The notes beneath the pieces are model-generated. The model did not search any database. It worked only from the letters and a program-made list of their open reading frames with translations, and was not told the origin of the DNA. Position numbers and translations under genes: made by a program. 10,809 nt of DNA from NCBI GenBank assembly GCA_024691065.1, contig JAILOA010000116.1, positions 1-10,809 on the forward strand, given 5' to 3'. Position 1 is the stretch's first letter; each line of letters begins with the position of its first letter. Positions 6,078 to 10,809 of the stretch are shown here, in pieces. Origin of the DNA: Lachnospiraceae bacterium (GTDB lineage: Bacteria; Bacillota; Clostridia; Lachnospirales; Lachnospiraceae).

Positions 6078-6182
6078 GTGTGTTCCCCAATGAGTAAAAC
6101 TATCATAAAAGGAGTAGTTATAGTCAAACCTCCGGGCTGTCGGAGCAGTTGTCAGCCCAGGTGTTGATTATAAGCGTAAGTT
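6078..6182. other. Non-coding spacer with a short hairpin
   Basis: No gene is seen between the terminator and the repeat array. The only structure noticed is a 6-bp stem, GGGCTG (6134-6139) with CAGCCC (6153-6158). It has no T-tract. It would lie in the 3' untranslated part of the minus-strand transcript. Confidence 0.4.
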
Positions 6183-6394
6183 AAATGTCCCCAAGATGTC
6201 GACCATAGCTGTCAATAAAATGTCTGCAAAGATGTCGACCATAGTTGTAAATCAAATATCTCCCGGATGTCCACCGTAGCTGTCAATAAAATGTCTGCAA
6301 AGATGTCGACCATAGCTGTAAATCAAATATCTCCCGGATGTTCACCATAGCTGTCAGTAAAATGTCCGCAAAGATGTCGACCAAAAGAATATAT
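6183..6394. repeat. Alternating 35/36-bp tandem array (71-bp higher-order unit)
   Basis: Six related subunits begin at 6183, 6218, 6254, 6289, 6325 and 6360, all containing AAAT(G/A)TC, GATGT.(G/C)ACC and TAG.TGT. They alternate between 35-bp and 36-bp forms. The odd ones from 6254 onward carry ATCTCCCGGATG; the even ones carry GTC.GCAAAGATGTCGACC. The array ends about 15 bp from the stop codon of the large secreted protein (6395-6397). There are no unique spacers, so it is not a CRISPR array. Confidence 0.9.
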
Positions 6395-9300
6395 TTAGCG
6401 TCCGCCCGGTCCGCTCGGTCCGCTTGAACTACCTGAGCTTGATGAGCCTGCGGTTGCCGTCTTGGAAGTACTTCCGGCTGTTACCGTGTAAGATGAGCCC
6501 TTTGTTAATGAGCTGCTTGAGTAAATAATCTGTACAGCCGAGTATGCAAGTGTATATGAATCAATTGTTTTATTGCTTGAATCCTTGATTGTAAGAGTAG
6601 ATCCGGCAGAAGCACTGATTGAAAGATTAAGGTAGGTCTGGCTTCCTGAAGGAGAACCTTCGTCCATACCACTTCCTGCGGATACTGCAAGGATTGTACC
6701 GCCGTTTAGTTCAAGCGTACCATCATAATCAAGCGCCGAGTTTCCATTATTTTGAGTAGCATAAACTACTGTATTACCGCCGTTAATGTAAAGCGCTTTA
6801 TTTGAATCGAGACCGTCGCCGCCTGCGTAAACATTGATGGTTCCGCCATTTATCTTAAGGTAATAGTCAGTTGATGAGCTGCTACTCTGGCTTTGACCAG
6901 GACCACCGCCCCAGTTTCCACCTTCTGTACTTTGTGAATCGCTGCCGCCGGCTGCATTCATACCATCATCGGAAGAATTAACAGTAATCTCACCACCGTT
7001 GATTGTGAGATATGCTGCCTCGAGACCTTCGTAGGATTCAGTCATATTCATTGTACAATCGTTGATTTCAAGGATGTTGTTTGCGTGTACGCCATCATCG
7101 GCAGCTGCGATTGTGAGTGTGCCGCCATTTATGTAAATGTCACCATCTGAGTGAAGTGCATCGTCTGCATAATCGGAGGTAGTAGCTTCGCCGGTATTGC
7201 TTGAGCTTGTAGTTCCGATTTCAGTTGCAGATGTATCAATAGAAATCGTTCCTGCAGTTTCTAAGATGTTTAATGTCTTGCCGGCCTTTATGCCCTTGCG
7301 GCTACCCTTGTCATCATCACTGACTTCGACTACATTTGCACCTGTTACAACTTCCATATCGGTTGGGTTGAGAGTTATAACGCCGTATGAAGCTTCGGAA
7401 TCGGTATCTTCGTTCAATGTATATGAAGCGCTTATTCCATCGCCGTCTTCGGAGGTAACATCGTAAGAGCCGCCGTAGAACTCGAGCGAGCACTCGTCAA
7501 CATCTATCGGATCATCAGTGGAATTGATGTCATCCTCGTCAACCGTTGTCTTGATTGCATCATCGACTGCATATACAGTCAGGTCAGCATTTGCAAAGTA
7601 GCCGTAGGTCTTTGTCTGAATTCCTACATGGCCTGCATTTATATCCAATGTAGCGTTCAGTATCTTTAAGCCTTCGGTATAATCAGTAACCTTGATGCCG
7701 GTTCCGTAGGTACTGTCAATTATAATCTTGCCACTACCATTTATTGTAAGAGGAACCTTCTTGGAGTAGATGCCACATCCATAATAGCTTTCACCGTCTG
7801 TATCGGTTGATGTTGCACCTGTCTGTGTGAGGTAGTTGGTTGTGCCTGCAGCAGCTGTAATTACTACCTTTGAAATATCGGTAGTCTTCTTAATCTTGAT
7901 TACACCATCGTCGCCGTAATCCATTGAAGTTGTGCCATCACCATTATCAACTTCCTCGGAAGTGGTAGATTCAACTTCGTAATTTACGCCGTTAAGAACG
8001 ATATGAACTATATCCGAAGCATTGTCTACTAATGGATATGTCTCGCTATCAACATCTACAGCGATACTCTTAGCAATCGGGTCGCTTCCGATTGTTGATA
8101 CTATATATTCGCCCGGCTGATATATGGTTAACTTTCCTTTTTTGCTGATTTCATAAATGGTATTGCCTGCGGTATTTGTCATTGTTGTCTTGGTTCCAAG
8201 ATTATCGGAATCAATGACGATTTCATAATATACCGGATCATCTTCTGAAGCAGATGTAAGTACATCATTAGAATCTAAGGTTATGCCCTCTGCTGAAGTG
8301 AAGCCTTCAGTGGAATATGCCGCAAGAATCGGGTCTAATGTAGCTGTCGGTTCCGGAGTGGCGGTAGCTTCTTCGGTAGCCTCAGGAGTAGCGGTAGCTT
8401 CTTCGGTAACTTCCGGAGTAGCAGTTGCTTCTTCAGTGGCTTCAGGAGTAGCGGTTGCTTCTTCGGTAGCTTCAGGAGTAGCTGTTGCTTCTTCAGTAGG
8501 CTCAGGAGTTTCTGTGACTACAGGAGTCGCCGTAGGTTTAACAGTAGGAGTCGCCGTAGGAGCAACAGTAGGAGTCGCCGTAGGAGCAACGGTAGGTGTT
8601 GCGGTAGGAGCAACGGTAGGTGTTGCGGTAGGAGCAACAGTAGGAGTCGCCGTAGGAGCAACAGTAGGTGTTGTCGTAGGAGCTACGGTAGCAGTTGTAA
8701 CCGGAGTATTTGTAGCAACAGGTGTCACTACAGGAGTATCAGTAGCTGTTTCTGTAGCTTCCGGTTCATCAGTTGCCGTCGGGGCATCCGTTACTTCATC
8801 AGTAGCTTCCGGAGTACTAATCGGTCCGAGTGTTGTAATAGGAGCGGATGTTTCATCAGTACCGCCCGTAACCTGAGGTGTCTCGGTAGCTTCTGCTTCA
8901 TCTGTAGCTTCCGGAGAATCTGTTGCAGAATCAGTAGCTTCCGGAGTACTAATCGGTCCGAGGGTTGTAATAGGAGCGGATGTTTCATCAGTACCGCCTG
9001 TAACCTGAGGTGTTTCGGTAGCCTCTGACTCGTCGATTTCTTCCGGAGTATTTGTTGCAGTATCTGTAGTTTCCGGATTAGTTGTTATTTCAGCATCATC
9101 TGTGGCTTCCGGACTTTCGGTTTCTGTTGCTTCCGAATCGGATGTAACAGCCGGAACATCATTTGAAGAAGAATCAGATGATGAAGGTGTAGCACTTGGA
9201 GCTGAGGTAGCTTCAGCCTCAGCAGTAGCAGAAGCATCAGCCTCGCCGGCTTCGCTGGTTGCAGTAGCATCATCATCGGCTGCCTCAGCAGTAGCAGAAG

Positions 9301-10108
9301 CATCGGAATCACCAGCCTCGCTCGTTGCACTTGCATCAGCGGTTTCAGTAGCATCCGAAGCTGCCTCGGCAGTTGCACTTGCATCTGCGTCATCTGAAGT
9401 ATCAGAATCGGAAGAAGCAGTAGCATTCGCATCAGCCTCACCGGCTTCGCTGGTTGCAGTAGCATCATCATCGGCTGCCTCAGAAGTAGCAGAAGCATCG
9501 GAATCACCAGCCTCGGCAGTTGCGTTTGCATCAGCGGTTTCAGTAGCATCCGAAGCTGCCTCGGCAGTTGCATTTGCATCACTTGAAGTTGTAGATGTTG
9601 CATTTGCATCACTAGCAGCGGTAGAACCGGCATTTGAAGGCGCTGCCGAAGTTACACTTGCCTGTGAAGCCGCAGCTGCAGCGGTATTTGCAGAAGCCGC
9701 GGTTGCGCTTACATCAGAAGATCCGGAATCGGATCCGTTTGAATTAGCCTTTACTTTAACTTTGGCTTTAAGCGTTTTTGTATAATATTTTCCGTTAATG
9801 ACATATTTTACATTTATTTTTAAATTAGTGGTTCCGGCCTTTTTACCTCTAACGATTATAACCTTCTTTTTTTGATTAACCTTGGCTTTCGCAATAGCTT
9901 TTTTCAGAACCTTAACACTGATTTTCTTAATCGTATACCTGGATTTTACCTTGATTTTTTTCTTTGATTTTACCTTCACGGTAATTTTTTTCTTGCTTAA
10001 TTTGACAGGAGCAGATGCAGCAAATGCATTCTGCTCGGTTACGCTGCCGCTTAGAACCAGTGCCAGCGCGAGAAACACAGAAGTCCCCTTCTTAAAAGTT
10101 TTTCCCAT
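6395..10108 (-). CDS. Large secreted protein with Cthe_2159-type carbohydrate-binding beta-helix
   Basis: A 1237-aa exported protein. Residues 1-30 are a signal peptide (basic start, VFLALALVL core, cleavage after NAFA). Residues 35-120 are a very basic Ig-like (Big_2-like) domain with repeated KKxxVKVK strands and a KKAGTTNLK turn. Residues 125-330 are Ala/Ser/Thr/Asp/Glu-rich and include a ~55-aa segment present twice (from about 177 and 241). Residues 330-590 are a Pro/Thr/Glu stalk with a 44-aa duplication, about six TVAPTATP units and five EEATATPE units. Residues 600-750 look like an all-beta domain. Residues 750-1215 match the Cthe_2159-like carbohydrate-binding family (PF14262): ladders of INGG.(I/L)T(I/V), DDG(V/M/L)HA and a Gly-rich insert (1062-1071), ending NNGNSALDYDG. 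This family binds pectic polysaccharides. There is no LPXTG or SLH anchor; the basic domain may hold it to the wall. The start has AAAGAGGTG upstream. Confidence 0.9.
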   Translation of the reverse strand: MGKTFKKGTSVFLALALVLSGSVTEQNAFAASAPVKLSKKKITVKVKSKKKIKVKSRYTIKKISVKVLKKAIAKAKVNQKKKVIIVRGKKAGTTNLKINVKYVINGKYYTKTLKAKVKVKANSNGSDSGSSDVSATAASANTAAAAASQASVTSAAPSNAGSTAASDANATSTTSSDANATAEAASDATETADANATAEAGDSDASATSEAADDDATATSEAGEADANATASSDSDTSDDADASATAEAASDATETADASATSEAGDSDASATAEAADDDATATSEAGEADASATAEAEATSAPSATPSSSDSSSNDVPAVTSDSEATETESPEATDDAEITTNPETTDTATNTPEEIDESEATETPQVTGGTDETSAPITTLGPISTPEATDSATDSPEATDEAEATETPQVTGGTDETSAPITTLGPISTPEATDEVTDAPTATDEPEATETATDTPVVTPVATNTPVTTATVAPTTTPTVAPTATPTVAPTATPTVAPTATPTVAPTATPTVAPTATPTVKPTATPVVTETPEPTEEATATPEATEEATATPEATEEATATPEVTEEATATPEATEEATATPEPTATLDPILAAYSTEGFTSAEGITLDSNDVLTSASEDDPVYYEIVIDSDNLGTKTTMTNTAGNTIYEISKKGKLTIYQPGEYIVSTIGSDPIAKSIAVDVDSETYPLVDNASDIVHIVLNGVNYEVESTTSEEVDNGDGTTSMDYGDDGVIKIKKTTDISKVVITAAAGTTNYLTQTGATSTDTDGESYYGCGIYSKKVPLTINGSGKIIIDSTYGTGIKVTDYTEGLKILNATLDINAGHVGIQTKTYGYFANADLTVYAVDDAIKTTVDEDDINSTDDPIDVDECSLEFYGGSYDVTSEDGDGISASYTLNEDTDSEASYGVITLNPTDMEVVTGANVVEVSDDDKGSRKGIKAGKTLNILETAGTISIDTSATEIGTTSSSNTGEATTSDYADDALHSDGDIYINGGTLTIAAADDGVHANNILEINDCTMNMTESYEGLEAAYLTINGGEITVNSSDDGMNAAGGSDSQSTEGGNWGGGPGQSQSSSSSTDYYLKINGGTINVYAGGDGLDSNKALYINGGNTVVYATQNNGNSALDYDGTLELNGGTILAVSAGSGMDEGSPSGSQTYLNLSISASAGSTLTIKDSSNKTIDSYTLAYSAVQIIYSSSSLTKGSSYTVTAGSTSKTATAGSSSSGSSSGPSGPGGR
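8345..8494 (-). repeat. Intragenic repeat encoding EEATATPE units
   Basis: Five near-identical 30-bp units encode EEATATPE(A/V/P)T in residues 539-588 of the large secreted protein. They are the stalk segment nearest the beta-helix. Confidence 0.85.
8525..8686 (-). repeat. Intragenic repeat encoding TVAPTATP units
   Basis: About six 24-bp units encode TVAPTATP in residues 475-528. The nucleotide copies differ mostly at third positions in an alternating pattern, which suggests block duplication. The protein product would be a stiff, extended and possibly O-glycosylated stalk. Confidence 0.85.
8768..9028 (-). repeat. Intragenic 132-bp direct duplication
   Basis: Residues 361-403 and 405-447 are two copies of a 44-aa unit containing TETPQVTGGTDETSAPI and TTLGPISTPEATD. 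The DNA copies are almost identical, indicating a recent duplication. Confidence 0.85.
9209..9580 (-). repeat. Intragenic duplication in the Ala/Asp-rich stalk
   Basis: A segment of about 55 codons starting near residue 177 recurs near residue 241 (offset about 195 bp), with shared ATAEAASDATETADA and EAGDSDASAT blocks. The strong composition bias also creates long open frames on the opposite strand, which are not genes. Confidence 0.8.
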
Positions 10109-10148
10109 AAAATAACACCTCTTTCATCATGATAATAGTTTCAGTCGC

Positions 10149-10220
10149 ACTCCGTTAAAATCGAGTCCGCTTGGGGTTACCGAAAGATATTCTCTCAATT
10201 ATTCAAAATTTTCACGGAGT
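10149..10220 (-). ncRNA. Structured leader element of the large secreted protein gene
   Basis: On the minus strand ACTCCGT (10214-10220) pairs with ACGGAGT (10149-10155). After one mismatch, AAAAT pairs with ATTTT (10157-10161). Further in, TGAG can pair with CTCG. The enclosed part can form two small arms, AGA-ATA-TCT and TTCG...CGGA around a GTAACCCCAAG loop. The result is a compact multi-branch fold of about 72 nt, ending 40 nt before the start codon. It matches no riboswitch class I can recall. It could be an orphan regulatory RNA; equally the pairing could act at the DNA level near the promoter. Confidence 0.5.
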
Positions 10221-10304
10221 ATAATATGACAGTAAATTCATACTCTATATGTTAAAAATATTTTGTGTCATTTATTTATTAAAATTTGCTTAAAATTGTG
10301 TCAA
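10221..10304 (-). promoter_or_regulatory. Promoter region of the large secreted protein gene
   Basis: On the minus strand TATTAT (10221-10226) lies just upstream of the structured element but lacks a good -35 box. A consensus TTGACA (10299-10304) has only weak -10 partners (TTTAAT after 15 bp). The plus-strand octamer TTGTGTCA occurs at 10263-10270 and 10296-10303, 33 bp apart, on one face of the helix and overlapping the -35 match; it could be a regulator site. Which promoter is used cannot be decided from sequence. Confidence 0.35.
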
Positions 10305-10449
10305 AATAAGTACAATTTTGGTAGGTAAAATTATGTGAATTTATAATATGTTTATTCTCGTATCATATTGTTGTTACCGGTATCATATTTAAAATCAAAG
10401 TATATATTTTTAACAATAAAAAATTTGCTTTTAGAATTAAAATCTTAAT
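10305..10449. other. AT-rich non-coding DNA between the divergent genes
   Basis: No gene is seen. The nonamer TATCATATT occurs twice on the plus strand, at 10361 and 10381, separated by two helical turns. No ribosome binding site precedes the feoB fragment. Confidence 0.5.
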
Positions 10450-10809
10450 ATGTGGATTACCGCTAAAATCTTTAGCCGAGGTCTTGTAAAGAAGGAAGAC
10501 CGTTACGGAATGATTATGGAGCTTCCACCTTATCATAAGCCAAAGTGGGGTGCGCTTTTAAGATACGTACTTGGACGTACAAAAGATACATTTTTAAGAG
10601 TAACTGTTGTGGTAATGCTTGTTTGTGTAGTATTCTGGCTTTTAAGCTACTCTTTTGTTGAGGGCAAAGACCCGATAATCTATCGTTTCGGCGAGGCTAT
10701 CGAGCCTGTGACCAAGCTGTTCGGTCTTAACTGGCAGTTATTCGTTGCATTTATCGCATCTTCCGTAGGTAAGGAGGGAGCGCTCGGTGTTATCAGCGCA
10801 CTCTTCACC
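10450..10809 (+). pseudogene. feoB: 5'-truncated feoB (ferrous iron transporter B), runs off window
   Basis: The reading frame from 10450 to the window edge encodes the part of FeoB that begins just before the second membrane gate. The family-specific segment MELPPYHKPKW is at residues 23-33, followed by RTKDTFLRV, a membrane helix VVVMLVCVVFWLLSYSF, and WQLFVAFIASSVGKEGALGVISALF, matching the conserved gate region. A complete FeoB has in addition about 400-550 N-terminal residues with the G domain (G-x4-GKST) and the first gate; none is encoded upstream. An in-frame TAA sits four codons before the ATG and no Shine-Dalgarno sequence is present. The coding match starts abruptly at the ATG, so the upstream part has been lost or separated by a rearrangement or insertion. 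A genuine split gene is less likely without a ribosome binding site. Confidence 0.8.

Noticed and set aside
6183..6394. CRISPR-like appearance of 35-36-bp repeats
   Set aside because: The subunits are directly contiguous with no unique spacers, and no cas gene is present in the window.
8283..8876. 197-aa plus-strand open frame of VGVAVGATVG repeats
   Set aside because: It mirrors the TVAPTATP and EEATATPE repeat DNA; the repeat pattern is explained by the minus-strand gene.
9102..9785. 227-aa open frame on the plus strand rich in Ala, Ser, Val and Glu
   Set aside because: It is the complement of the Ala/Asp/Thr-rich stalk of the large secreted protein; the biased codons remove stops on the other strand. 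It has no ribosome binding site or recognisable domain.

Overview
The window looks like the chromosome of an AT-rich, Gram-positive anaerobe of the Clostridia, most probably a Lachnospiraceae member of the Butyrivibrio/Roseburia/Agathobacter type. This is an inference from gene content: a PadR regulator paired with a HAAS/DUF1700-type membrane protein, a BspA-like leucine-rich-repeat lipoprotein, a very large secreted protein with a Cthe_2159-type carbohydrate-binding beta-helix, and strong AGGAGG-type ribosome binding sites. No rRNA, tRNA, transposase, phage gene or CRISPR array is visible.

Layout. (1) 1-1960, minus strand: a regulatory pair. A PadR-family repressor (1273-1617) is followed by a six-helix membrane protein with a HAAS-like N-terminus (23-997). 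The likely padR promoter at 1919-1947 has a 15-bp dyad filling its -35/-10 spacer and a second dyad just past the start site. Between promoter and gene lies a ~300-nt leader with five inverted repeats. (2) 2138-4177, plus: a 679-aa lipoprotein with 16 BspA-type repeats, followed by an intrinsic terminator whose 3' half is reiterated twice. (3) 4611-5390, plus: an LCM-type (TcmP-like) O-methyltransferase; ATG 4611 is preferred to an upstream TTG. (4) 5599-5817, plus: a strongly signalled 72-aa helical protein that resembles RiPP leader domains but has no core peptide. (5) 6395-10108, minus: a 1237-aa secreted protein made of a signal peptide, a basic Ig-like domain, a long Ala/Ser/Thr/Asp/Glu then Pro/Thr-rich stalk, and a C-terminal beta-helix carbohydrate-binding region. 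Its leader carries a substantial unidentified RNA fold (10149-10220). (6) 10450-10809, plus: the C-terminal part of FeoB, lacking everything upstream and lacking a ribosome binding site.

How the parts fit. The PadR/HAAS pair is plausibly one envelope-related regulatory unit. The lipoprotein and the large secreted protein are separate surface proteins, probably for adhesion or plant-polysaccharide binding. The methyltransferase and the small protein are adjacent and co-oriented but have separate signals, so a functional link is only a possibility.

The most unusual non-coding property is that four of the genes (padR, lipoprotein, small protein, large secreted protein) are each followed at or near the stop codon by their own, unrelated, short tandem array (unit 33-45 bp). 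The feoB fragment suggests that a rearrangement or insertion boundary lies at about 10450. I see no convincing complete new multi-gene system; the best leads are the padR control region, the 10149-10220 RNA element, the leader-like small protein and the 3'-end arrays.
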